From contig JACNJE010000104.1 of assembly GCA_014382705.1 (NCBI GenBank), positions 1 to 46,096 of the forward strand: a stretch of 46,096 nt of DNA, written 5' to 3'. Both the position numbers and the translations under genes were made by a program. Below, piece by piece: positions 15,777 to 23,896 of the stretch (position 1 is the stretch's first letter; every line of letters starts with the position of its first letter). The notes under the pieces are model-generated. The model made no database searches, was not told where the DNA came from, and saw nothing but the letters and a program-made list of their open reading frames with translations. This stretch comes from Verrucomicrobiota bacterium. GTDB taxonomy: Bacteria; Verrucomicrobiota; Verrucomicrobiia; Limisphaerales; UBA1096.

Positions 15777-17180
15777 ATGAAGCGCGTCGCCACAACAGCG
15801 GGATGCTTTCTCGCCTTGATGACCCTCTCGGCCGAGGACGCCGGGAAGCCGGCTCCCGGCGACGCCATCCAGTGGCGGGCCAACGGCACCGCGACCGCGA
15901 ACCTCGAGCAGTGGCCCCTCGAGAAGATGCTCCAGTCGTTAAGCGACCAAGGCGGATGGGAGGTCTTTGTCGAGCCGGAATTGCAACTGCGAGTCACGAC
16001 TCGATTCAAAAACCTCAGCCACTCCGAGGCACTCCGTCGCCTGTTGAGCGACGTCAATTATGTCATCCTTCCCAACCCCGAAAGCCGATCCAAACTGCTG
16101 GTCTACAAGACGTCATCGGCCAGCGCGGTCGTTCGGATCGTCCCGACCAAGCGCTTGGCCAAGCGCAAGCCTGAAAAGAAAGAAAAGCCCACGAGCAAAA
16201 TCCCGAATGAGTTGATCGTCACCCTCAAGCCAGGTTCCGGCATCGATATCGAGGAGTTGGCCAGGCAACTCGGCGCGGAAATCGTCGGGGAAATTGAGGG
16301 GCTCGACATCTACCGACTCCGGTTTGAGAACCAGCAACTCGCCGAGAAAGCCCGCACCCTGCTCGAGCAGAACGACGGGGTTGCCTCCATCGACAATAAC
16401 ATCGGGATCACACCTCCCGGCACCCTTTCCCCGGTTGGTCTCAGCGCCCCTCCGCTCAACCTGCGCCCCTCTGCTGCGGATGAGGACGGAATCGTCATCG
16501 GGTTGATCGACTCGAGCGTCCAGCGGGAAGGCTCGCGCGTCGGCGACTTCCTGCTGCCGGAAATCTCGATGGCCGGCGAGGCGGCCAACCAACCGAACCA
16601 ACTGAACCACGGGACGTCGATGGCGGAAACCATCCTGCGCGGCCTGTCGGCATCACTGGAGGAGACGCGGGAAACGTCCATCAAGATTTTGCCTGTCGAT
16701 GTGTACGGACAGTCCGAGAACACCTCGACGTTTGCCGTGGCCCAGGGCGTGCAGGCGGCCATTGAGGCCGGCGCGGACATCATCAGCCTCAGCCTTGGCT
16801 CGGACGAACAGAATCCCCTCATGCGATCGGTCATCCAAGCCGGCACGAGGGAGGGGGTGTTGTTTTTGGCTGCGGCCGGGAACGAGCCGACCGGCCGGCC
16901 GGTCTTCCCGGCAGCCCAACCGGAGGTGGTCGGAGTGACCGCGTTGAATCTCAGCGGCCGGGACGTGGCCAACTACGCCAACACTGGGGCGTTCGTCGAG
17001 GTGGCCGCCCCCGGTGCCGGGATGACGGTGTTCAACAACCAGACCTATTTTGGAACGGGCACCTCGTTTTCCACCGCCTACGTGGCCGGAGTCGCCGCCG
17101 GGATCAGTTCAACCGAAGGCATTCCCGTGCCGGAAGTCCGCAGCCTGATCGCCGCTGAAATGAAGCCGCCGGGGCCGTGA
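15777..17180 (+). CDS. Subtilisin-like (S8) serine protease with secretin-like N-domain and prodomain
   Basis: A 467-residue exported protein. After the signal peptide (MKRVATTAGCFLALMTLSA) come residues about 40-112, resembling the short STN/secretin N-terminal fold (LEKMLQSLSDQGGWEVFV, VTTRFKNLSHSEALRRLL). A basic linker (KRLAKRKPEKKEKP) follows. Residues about 143-208 look like a fervidolysin-type prodomain (ELIVTLKPGSGIDIEELARQ, ending DGVASIDNN). The S8 domain starts at about 236. Its triad is Asp245 (GLIDSS), His278 (NHGTS) and Ser430 (GTSFSTAYVAG), with oxyanion Asn369 in AAAGN, so it should be active. The mature enzyme would act in the periplasm or outside. A full palindrome (16152-16165) lies in the linker. 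Confidence 0.87.
   Translation: MKRVATTAGCFLALMTLSAEDAGKPAPGDAIQWRANGTATANLEQWPLEKMLQSLSDQGGWEVFVEPELQLRVTTRFKNLSHSEALRRLLSDVNYVILPNPESRSKLLVYKTSSASAVVRIVPTKRLAKRKPEKKEKPTSKIPNELIVTLKPGSGIDIEELARQLGAEIVGEIEGLDIYRLRFENQQLAEKARTLLEQNDGVASIDNNIGITPPGTLSPVGLSAPPLNLRPSAADEDGIVIGLIDSSVQREGSRVGDFLLPEISMAGEAANQPNQLNHGTSMAETILRGLSASLEETRETSIKILPVDVYGQSENTSTFAVAQGVQAAIEAGADIISLSLGSDEQNPLMRSVIQAGTREGVLFLAAAGNEPTGRPVFPAAQPEVVGVTALNLSGRDVANYANTGAFVEVAAPGAGMTVFNNQTYFGTGTSFSTAYVAGVAAGISSTEGIPVPEVRSLIAAEMKPPGP
16152..16165. repeat. CGCTTGGCCAAGCG palindrome, full 14-mer
   Basis: Within the basic interdomain linker of the subtilase, read as ArgLeuAlaLysArg. An adjoining half-repeat (CCAAGCG at 16147) precedes it. 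Confidence 0.95.
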
Positions 17181-17182
17181 TC

Positions 17183-17196
17183 CGCTTGGCCAAGCG
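17183..17196. repeat. CGCTTGGCCAAGCG palindrome in a convergent gap
   Basis: It sits in the 35-base gap between the subtilase stop (17180) and the end of the NtrC-type gene (17216). CCGCTTG (17182-17188) can also pair with CAAGCGG (17209-17215) to form a larger hairpin, possibly a bidirectional terminator although no T-run follows. Confidence 0.9.
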
Positions 17197-17215
17197 CCGC
17201 CGCGCCGGCAAGCGG

Positions 17216-18613
17216 TCAATCCGCGTCCAGCCCGAGCTTGGCCAAGTCCTCTTCGCTCTTGGCTTCCTTCTTGTAGGCCGCAACCTTGTTCTGGAGCGTC
17301 CGGACAGTGACGCCGAGCAGCTTCGCCGCCTTGGTGCGATTGTGCCCCGACTCGGCGAGCGCGCGGATGATGTGATCCTTCTCGGCCTCCTCCAGTTTCT
17401 GGAACGATCCGCCTTCCGTGGAGCCTCCCTTTCGCCTGCCCGTGCTGCGGGTAAGATTCAGTTGTTCGGGGTTGATCACGCCATCCGCTCCGCACAGGAT
17501 GACGGCGCGCTCAACGACATTCTGCAGTTCGCGGACGTTCCCCGGGAAATCATGATCCACCAGGCACTTTTGACTCTCCTTGCTGAACGACCCAACCGCG
17601 ATCCCGTGCTTGCGGACGAAAAGCTCACGGAATTTCTCGGCCAGAAAAAGAACATCCCCGGCGCGGTCCTGCAACGGCGGAACAAAAACCGGAACCACGT
17701 TCAACCGGAAGAAGAGATCCTGGCGGAATTCGCCCTTCTCGACACTCTCCTCAAGGTTGCGGTTTGTTGTGGCGATCACGCGGACATCGACCTTCACCGT
17801 CTTGTTGCCGCCGACCCGCTCGAATTCCTGCTCTTGCAGCACCCGCAAGAGCTTGGCCTGCATGGCCAGTGAAATCTCACTGATTTCATCCAGCAGGATG
17901 CTCCCCTCATGGGCCAGTTCGAACCGTCCCTGCCGCTTGGACACAGCCCCGGTGAACGCCCCCTTCTCATGGCCGAAGAATTCGCTCTCGATCAACGTCT
18001 CCGGCAAGGCCGCGCAGTTGATCTTGATAAACGGCTTCTGCGCCCGCGGGCTTTGCGCGTGCAACGCCCGGGCAACCAGCTCCTTGCCGGTGCCGCTTTC
18101 GCCCTGGATCAATACGGTGACCTGTGTCTGCGCAACCCTCTTGACCAGCGTTCGGGTTTCCGCAATCAGGTCGGATTCCCCCAGGATTTCCCGGTCGGCA
18201 TCATCCACCACGCCCTCCACCATGGCCGCATTGGCCCGGGCGATGTGGTTGAAGTTGCCGGCCTTGTGCAGGGCGATCTCGATTTGCTCGCGGGAAAACG
18301 GCTTGGCCAGGTAGTCGAAGGCACCCGCCTTGAAGCAATCCAGCACGAAGGAGTCCGGCTCGCCGTTGACCAGCGGGATCAAGAGCGGCTTTTCGGCCCG
18401 TTGACTGATGTCCCCAAAAAAGTCCAGCAACTTGCATTCGGGCAGTTTCGCGTCGATGAAAACCAGGTCGAACTCATCCTTGCCGAGATAGTTGTAGACA
18501 TCCTGTATCGTGGCCGCCTCAGCTACATCGATCCTCTTGCTGCGGATAAACTCAGCCACAGTTCGACGTAGATTGTCGTCGCCTTCGGCCAAAATGACCT
18601 TTTCAAGTGGCAT
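17216..18613 (-). CDS. NtrC-family sigma-54-dependent response regulator (flagellar)
   Basis: 465 residues. The receiver domain (1-120) has acidic residues Asp12/Asp13, phospho-acceptor Asp54 (FIDAKLPE) and Lys104 (YLAKPF); the usual Thr/Ser at the end of strand 4 is Leu (LLIPLVNG). The AAA+ domain has Walker A GESGTGKE (171-178), the sigma-54 contact loop GAFTGA (218-223), Walker B ILLDEI (239-244) and FFRLNV. The Fis-type HTH is at about 404-448 (GHNRTKAAKLLGVTVRTLQNK). As the last gene of the flagellar cluster it is the likely FlbD/FlrC/FleR-like activator of sigma-54 flagellar genes; no partner histidine kinase is visible. A TTGGCCAA (17238) encodes part of the C-terminal tail. Confidence 0.92.
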   Translation of the reverse strand: MPLEKVILAEGDDNLRRTVAEFIRSKRIDVAEAATIQDVYNYLGKDEFDLVFIDAKLPECKLLDFFGDISQRAEKPLLIPLVNGEPDSFVLDCFKAGAFDYLAKPFSREQIEIALHKAGNFNHIARANAAMVEGVVDDADREILGESDLIAETRTLVKRVAQTQVTVLIQGESGTGKELVARALHAQSPRAQKPFIKINCAALPETLIESEFFGHEKGAFTGAVSKRQGRFELAHEGSILLDEISEISLAMQAKLLRVLQEQEFERVGGNKTVKVDVRVIATTNRNLEESVEKGEFRQDLFFRLNVVPVFVPPLQDRAGDVLFLAEKFRELFVRKHGIAVGSFSKESQKCLVDHDFPGNVRELQNVVERAVILCGADGVINPEQLNLTRSTGRRKGGSTEGGSFQKLEEAEKDHIIRALAESGHNRTKAAKLLGVTVRTLQNKVAAYKKEAKSEEDLAKLGLDAD

Positions 18614-18632
18614 CTGGTTTTACCGGGATCTG

Positions 18633-19043
18633 TCAGGTTGAGTGACGCCGGTACATTCCGGCCACCGCCGTCGGGTTGTTCTGCCGCGAAGAGGGTAATT
18701 GATTGGGTGGCGCCATGCCATGCTGAAGTATCAGTTTTTCGTTCTCCCGGTCGAGCATCACGGTTTTCATGATCAGATCCATATTCTGCTTGATCAGGTT
18801 CGAGACATCCATGCTTTTTGCCCGCTCAGCCGGCGAAAGTTTCCCCCAAAGCGCCTTGTGCGCCTTGACCCGGACCATCGACCCCGTGACGCGCTCCAGC
18901 AACCCCTTCCTGCGGTCAGTATGGGCGTAGGCTTCCCTCGGCGTTTCCGAGTTGAGGATACGGTTCTCCTCCTGAACCAGCTCGTAGGCCTCCCCGCAAA
19001 GCGTCAGGTGCTCATTCAGTTCATTTATGAGAGATTTTTCCAT
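18633..19043 (-). CDS. Small helical protein, FlgN/FliT-like
   Basis: 136 residues from the ATG at 19043 (MEKSLINELNEHLTLCGEAY); the longer frame to 19091 adds a Trp/Arg-rich leader and runs deeper into the upstream gene. The protein is entirely helical and charged, with ENRILNSETPREAYAHTDRRKGLLERV and a C-terminal QNNPTAVAGMYRRH. Length, composition and position are those of flagellar export chaperones such as FlgN or FliT, and the TAVAGMYRR ending is typical of small flagellar proteins. A separate, clearer FlgN lies at 25623, so this may serve another cargo. It overlaps the upstream TPR gene by 23 bases and precedes the NtrC-type gene by 19. Confidence 0.6.
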   Translation of the reverse strand: MEKSLINELNEHLTLCGEAYELVQEENRILNSETPREAYAHTDRRKGLLERVTGSMVRVKAHKALWGKLSPAERAKSMDVSNLIKQNMDLIMKTVMLDRENEKLILQHGMAPPNQLPSSRQNNPTAVAGMYRRHST

Positions 19044-21060
19044 TTTGTGTCGTTTCTTTCGAGGCCAGGACGCCCTGCCCGCCCAATTCACGGTGGGCGT
19101 TCAGATAAGCTGCCACAAGGAGATTGTTTGGATTGAACGGATACATGGCGGGATCCAGCGCAGAAAGCGCATCCACCAATGAGGTTTCTTGACTCGGGGA
19201 ACCAAGGGGACTCCAGCCTGACTGGAGAAGCGCCAACTCACCCCTGTATTCTGCGAGCAATTCCTCCCGGATGTTATCCAGGAAAATGCCCCGGTATTCA
19301 TCCGGGTAATGGACAGGATCAGGATCGACGGGGTCGGCCAGAATTGCCAACGCGCTTGAATAAGCTTCCCTCGCCATATGCACGGCGGATGCATGAAGCT
19401 CACCCTTCCGTCCATGCTTCACAAGGTCGTTTGCGGGTGCCGCACCTTGCGCCACCGGATTCAGCCTCGAGATGCAAATTCCGGTCATCAACGCCGCAGT
19501 GAAGCCAATATCACGAAGCCCCGACTGGCGAGCGTCCCGAACAACCTCCGACAAAAGAGGGTAAGCCGTCAGGTAGTCTCCGTCATCAACCAGGCCCTTG
19601 GCGATTCTCGTCTTGGCAAGCACCGCCCATATCGAACCGGGCCCTCCTTCCGGCCGTATGAAATACCGAAAAAATAGAGCTTTCCCCTCTTCAGCCTTCC
19701 CGATTGCATGCAACGCCTCCAACAGCACAAAGGCGACCTCGTCCCCATCGTCGTCATTCGATGCGGATGAAATTAATTCTTTCGACTCAACCTGGTTCAG
19801 CACCCGGAGGTAAATCTCGCATGCCGGAATACAACGGGCATAAGCGTCCTGGATTTCGTTCAAGCCGAGAACAAAGGAATGCGCACGCTTGTACCTCGCC
19901 GCCGCCGCGCTTGAGCGAATCTGTCCAAGCAGGTAGTCCAGGCTGGACAACGATCCCGATTCCACCGTAGCCACCAATCGATCAAAATGAGTGACAGCCT
20001 CCCCGTGCAGCTTGCCGGCGAATGCTGCGGTGGACTCCCTCAAATGCTTCCCCCTCGCCTCAGCTAAAATAGCATAGCCAATCGACAGACTCGCCCTCTT
20101 CTTAATCTCTGCAACATTCTGCCGTAACAGGTCAGCTTCACTGCTTTGCGATCGGCTTATCTTATCCATGTCGGCAGACCACAGCAGCGCTTGGTTATAC
20201 TTCGACTTTGCAACATCGTAACATCCCGCCAACTGATGGATGTCCCCGCTCGCGAGGTAACCGTATCCGGCCATCGGGTGGCTGTAATTTTCAGACAGAA
20301 AGCGATCCAGCACGCTTATCGCGATGAAAAAACGGTTTTGCAGGGTGGCCTTTTCGGACAATTGCCTGGCAACCGGGTACGCAGGGCTGCCATGCTCCCG
20401 CCTCATCAGCCTTGACCTAAACTCAACTTCTAACAGTGGAAAACCGGCAATTTCAGCACATTTAGCGGCGTCGCCCAACTGCCGGTGGCTGTCTGCGGAA
20501 TTCGGGAAAATCAGGCAATGCGCGGAGAGGAACAGGGCCGCATCGAGATACAACGCCAAAGTGGCCTCATGTCGTTCGAGCAGGCCCTTGGCCAAGGCCT
20601 CGTCGCCCCCAGCCAAGCGCCTGGCCTCACTTTCCATCGCTTGGCCAAGGGCATCGCCGGAGTGGCCGGCCGTTGTCTGGCTCAAGTAGTAGGCCGTTAA
20701 TGGTTGGTCAGCAGCGTTCGCCTTGGCCAAGCTTTCGCGCCCCCTGGCAAGCAACTTGTCCTTGATGCCCCGGAGCTTGGACAAATAAAGATCATTCTCG
20801 CCACTGGCGGCAAACTTCCTGACATACAACCTGATCACGTCGCAGTACAAAAAAACCCGGCTCTCGGAATAAGCCTTATCAATCAGGTTTTGCATAGACT
20901 GCTCAAGCTCATCAAGCGTCTGTGCACGGACAGCCCCCCTGGAATCGGCAGCCCGGGTCGAGTGAGTGCCCCACCCCGGCGTCACGACCACCAGCACAGC
21001 CAGGATTAACAGCGATCGGTTGAAGCCCCGGGTGGCATGGAATTTAAACAAGTCCGTCAT
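19021..21060 (-). CDS. Secreted TPR-like helical protein in the flagellar cluster (paralogue 1)
   Basis: 679 residues with a signal peptide (SLLILAVLVVVTPGWG, cleavage near TRA-AD). The mature part is almost all amphipathic helices: DELEQSMQNLIDKAY, KGLLERHEATLALYLDAALFL, and FFIAISVLDRFLSENYSHPM then YGYLASGDIHQLAGCYDVAK, SKYNQALL. This looks like TPR/SEL-type solenoid repeats. The FLSEN-GD-YD-K-KY pattern also occurs in the next gene upstream (LSEYLQRY, LRQGDLFRKMGAYDLER, QKYY), so the two look like distant paralogues. No name is recognised. Position between flgL and the regulator suggests a periplasmic or envelope accessory of the flagellum. Three TTGGCCAA copies cluster at 20588-20730. 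Confidence 0.7.
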   Translation of the reverse strand: MTDLFKFHATRGFNRSLLILAVLVVVTPGWGTHSTRAADSRGAVRAQTLDELEQSMQNLIDKAYSESRVFLYCDVIRLYVRKFAASGENDLYLSKLRGIKDKLLARGRESLAKANAADQPLTAYYLSQTTAGHSGDALGQAMESEARRLAGGDEALAKGLLERHEATLALYLDAALFLSAHCLIFPNSADSHRQLGDAAKCAEIAGFPLLEVEFRSRLMRREHGSPAYPVARQLSEKATLQNRFFIAISVLDRFLSENYSHPMAGYGYLASGDIHQLAGCYDVAKSKYNQALLWSADMDKISRSQSSEADLLRQNVAEIKKRASLSIGYAILAEARGKHLRESTAAFAGKLHGEAVTHFDRLVATVESGSLSSLDYLLGQIRSSAAAARYKRAHSFVLGLNEIQDAYARCIPACEIYLRVLNQVESKELISSASNDDDGDEVAFVLLEALHAIGKAEEGKALFFRYFIRPEGGPGSIWAVLAKTRIAKGLVDDGDYLTAYPLLSEVVRDARQSGLRDIGFTAALMTGICISRLNPVAQGAAPANDLVKHGRKGELHASAVHMAREAYSSALAILADPVDPDPVHYPDEYRGIFLDNIREELLAEYRGELALLQSGWSPLGSPSQETSLVDALSALDPAMYPFNPNNLLVAAYLNAHRELGGQGVLASKETTQNGKISHK

Positions 21061-21076
21061 GCGAAGACGTTGCGTC

Positions 21077-22948
21077 TTAGTTGGCGATTTCTGCCACCTG
21101 CTTTTTGAAGCTCTCCTCCCACTTGAGCGTGCTGATCCGCCAGGAGGTCATGTCACTGACCAATTTCAAAGGCAGCGATTTTTCATGCAGGTTTGTGCCA
21201 TTGGCCAAGTTCGCCAGCCCAACAAAATCAACGATCTTGACGGTCTCTCCCCCATCCTCGCTTTTCAACTCCGTTCCAGGTGCGGGAATCCCATGCCAAA
21301 CACAAATCAAGACGCCTTGAGGATCGGTGCCGGCTGCTGGTTTTTTCAGTATATGGAGTTTCACCCCCTGATTCGAGAAGACAACATTTTCGCTTACGAC
21401 ACCCGGCTTGGCCTCGACATCCATGACCCCGACCCGGATTTTTTCATAATCGCCCAGGGCGGATTGGGCAGGAATCTTCTCGTTGCACAAGGCGATGCGA
21501 TAAAGAATTGGCAGGATGGCCGTATATGCCTTTTCGCAATCTGCCGCCAGGTCATCCAGCGTTTTCACCAGAGCCGGCTTGAGACTGCTCCAATCTGCGA
21601 CGGCGCCGATTCCCGCTTTCCCTCGGTCACTTGAAACAGCGTTTACCAAAGGTAGTTGCACCGAGGACGATTTCGCCCGCTCCTGTATGTCCAGCAACAT
21701 GGGCTCGATCGAACTGGATATTTCGGGGCCCGGAGTGCCGTCAGCCTCCAAGGCTTCAGCCCTGCTCAAAGCGCGTTTGATGTCGAGCATCAGGTAAAGG
21801 TACTCTTCCGGGCGAGTCACGGTTCCTGACAACAAGCCGGCAAGAGTCCGGTAAAACGCCAACGAGTCAGCATATTTGCCTTCATTAAACAGTTCTCCCG
21901 CCAAGTCCCTGGCAGCTTTAAACCTCCATTTCAAGGCTTCCCCATTGCCACCATGTCCGGGAGGCGACCCGAACCAATCCCTGTATCCGGCCAGATAATC
22001 CTGAGTGGCGGATGGGCCGCGCCTCGCGCTATCAAGCATAAGGTATCTCACTTCGTCCACATCCCTTTCGGGGCCGTTTTTGAATTTCTGGAAGTAATTG
22101 CTGCCTGCACTCACGACACCATCATAATCTCCTTGTTTATACAGAGAGCGCACAAGCTTTAAAGTTATCACCCTTTTGTCAGCTAGTTCTGCCGTGGTCA
22201 GCCTGCCGTACATTTCCGATGCGCTGACATATTTGTCCTTAGCCCTGTGCTGGGGCAGTTTGCCGGCCTCCTCATAAAAAGAATCGGCGATTTGCGAGCG
22301 GGCTATAAAGGCGATTCTTTTCACATAATTCAGATCAAACCTGCCGCCCAATTTCACTTTTGGCGCTGACTTGATGACATCGTAGTACTTTTGCCGCTCA
22401 AGATCATACGCTCCCATTTTCCTAAACAAGTCCCCCTGACGAAGCAAAACAACCGGGATCAGCGCATCGTCCGAATACCTCTGCAGATATTCGGACAAGT
22501 ATTTCTGGGCTTCCTCATAAGCTTTTTTCTGCTCGGCGTGGGATGCCAATTGGAGCAGCGAAGCCTTCCTGAAATCAGTCTTCACGGAAGGGCTTGCATC
22601 AAGCCCCAGCACCTCCCTGATAACTGCTTTGGCATCCTCACTGTTTTGAGTCGCCCCAAGTTCTTTGGACTTCAGCCTGGCTTTTTCATCCTGCTGTTTG
22701 CTGTAGGCCGTTTCCTCGGAAAAACTGGTATTCTCCGTAGCGATGCTTGAATCCGGATTGTTTATCAGGGGCGCGCCCAGCAGATCGTTAACCGATCTTT
22801 GCTCATCTCTAATCTCGGCTCCGCCTTTGGGCTCAGTCGGGGTCTCTCCGCGTAACGGATAAAACGAAAAAAGTGCCACGGAGAAAACAACAACCATGGA
22901 GTGCCGCAGCGCAAAAGATTGCAGGTGATGGGCTGTATTGAAGATCAT
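21077..22948 (-). CDS. Secreted TPR-like helical protein in the flagellar cluster (paralogue 2)
   Basis: 623 residues with a signal peptide (MVVVFSVALFSFYPLRG, then ETPTEPKG). A Ser/Asn-rich region to about residue 110 precedes TPR-like helices: KAYEEAQKYLSEYLQRY, PVVLLRQGDLFRKMGAYDLE, RQKYYDVI, LKLVRSLYKQGDYDGVV and GELFNEGKYADSLAFYRTLAGLL. It recalls BamD-like tetratricopeptide proteins, but no lipobox is evident. It lies 7 bases from flgL and 16 from the paralogous gene at 19021, so it is probably translated with the hook-filament junction genes. Function is unknown; a clade-specific part of the flagellar envelope structure is an inference. Confidence 0.7.
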   Translation of the reverse strand: MIFNTAHHLQSFALRHSMVVVFSVALFSFYPLRGETPTEPKGGAEIRDEQRSVNDLLGAPLINNPDSSIATENTSFSEETAYSKQQDEKARLKSKELGATQNSEDAKAVIREVLGLDASPSVKTDFRKASLLQLASHAEQKKAYEEAQKYLSEYLQRYSDDALIPVVLLRQGDLFRKMGAYDLERQKYYDVIKSAPKVKLGGRFDLNYVKRIAFIARSQIADSFYEEAGKLPQHRAKDKYVSASEMYGRLTTAELADKRVITLKLVRSLYKQGDYDGVVSAGSNYFQKFKNGPERDVDEVRYLMLDSARRGPSATQDYLAGYRDWFGSPPGHGGNGEALKWRFKAARDLAGELFNEGKYADSLAFYRTLAGLLSGTVTRPEEYLYLMLDIKRALSRAEALEADGTPGPEISSSIEPMLLDIQERAKSSSVQLPLVNAVSSDRGKAGIGAVADWSSLKPALVKTLDDLAADCEKAYTAILPILYRIALCNEKIPAQSALGDYEKIRVGVMDVEAKPGVVSENVVFSNQGVKLHILKKPAAGTDPQGVLICVWHGIPAPGTELKSEDGGETVKIVDFVGLANLANGTNLHEKSLPLKLVSDMTSWRISTLKWEESFKKQVAEIAN

Positions 22949-22955
22949 TTCGGCA

Positions 22956-23891
22956 TTACACGTAATCCAGCAGTGATTGATTCATGATGGTTGCCCCTGA
23001 CTTCAAGGCAGCCAAGTATGCGGCTTGCACCTCGTTAAGCTTCACCAATGTCTGGGCCAGATCGGCATCAACCTCCTTGGATATGAACTCCTCCGTGGCG
23101 TCGATTCTTCGATTTCCCATTGTCTTTGCCGTCTCCAAGCGTGCCTCCAAGGCACCAATCCGTGAAATATGGTGGATGATCGCTGATTCGTCCAGCATCA
23201 GATTTGGGACAATGTTATCCCTGATATTCTTAACATCCTCCCGGCTCCCGCCATCCAACCCATCCCGCAGTGCGATCAGGTTTTCAAAAATACTTCCATC
23301 GACGGTCTCAAACAAACCGGTGGTCCCTTGTGTCGTCCTGTTGCTGCCTGGAATATGAACGGTTATGGTTGTTATCGGAGCAATCTCGACCGCTGGCGAC
23401 TTGGTGGAGCCCTTGTATTCGACTGCGGAAATATCCCCGGCTTCGTTGCGCTCCACACTGTATGCCGCCGTGTCCGACTTTGTTCCGCTGAAAAGATATC
23501 CGTATTGATCCTTTGTGTTGGCTACCTGGACGGCCTGTTCCAGCAGTTGGTTGATTTCCTGCCTGTAAGCGGCCATCTGATCCTTGGACTTCATGTTATC
23601 CACCATGACGGCAATTTCCGAGGATCTGTCGGAAACTTTCTTGAGAGATTGAATCGCACTGTAAATGCTGTTCAATGTCTCTGAATACGTGTCGATATTC
23701 TCATTGTATTGACCGAGCCTCTTTGCCTCCTGTTGCAATTCCAGCACCTTTCGTGTCGCGCGCGGATCCTCGCTGGGGGTCTTGAAACGCTGGCCGGTTG
23801 CCGCTTGGGCCTGGAGGCGCGCCTGCTTGGTTGCCAGTGTGTCCAACTGGTACTTCAACGTCTTCGGAAAGCTGCTTGATGTCACTCTCAT
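22956..23891 (-). CDS. flgL: Hook-filament junction protein FlgL (HAP3)
   Basis: 311 residues, about the E. coli length. It starts MRVTSSSFPKTLKYQLDTLA and continues TGQRFKTPSEDPRATRKVLELQQE, the flagellin-type N-terminal coiled coil with the S/T-x-x-D-P-A/R motif of FlgL. The C-terminus (LETAKTMGNRRIDATEEFIS, KLNEVQAAYLAALKSGATIM) is the matching D0/D1 helix ending in NQSLLDYV. The central part is a small variable beta domain. It joins the FlgK layer to the filament. It follows flgK after 5 bases. Confidence 0.92.
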   Translation of the reverse strand: MRVTSSSFPKTLKYQLDTLATKQARLQAQAATGQRFKTPSEDPRATRKVLELQQEAKRLGQYNENIDTYSETLNSIYSAIQSLKKVSDRSSEIAVMVDNMKSKDQMAAYRQEINQLLEQAVQVANTKDQYGYLFSGTKSDTAAYSVERNEAGDISAVEYKGSTKSPAVEIAPITTITVHIPGSNRTTQGTTGLFETVDGSIFENLIALRDGLDGGSREDVKNIRDNIVPNLMLDESAIIHHISRIGALEARLETAKTMGNRRIDATEEFISKEVDADLAQTLVKLNEVQAAYLAALKSGATIMNQSLLDYV

Positions 23892-23896
23892 GGTTA

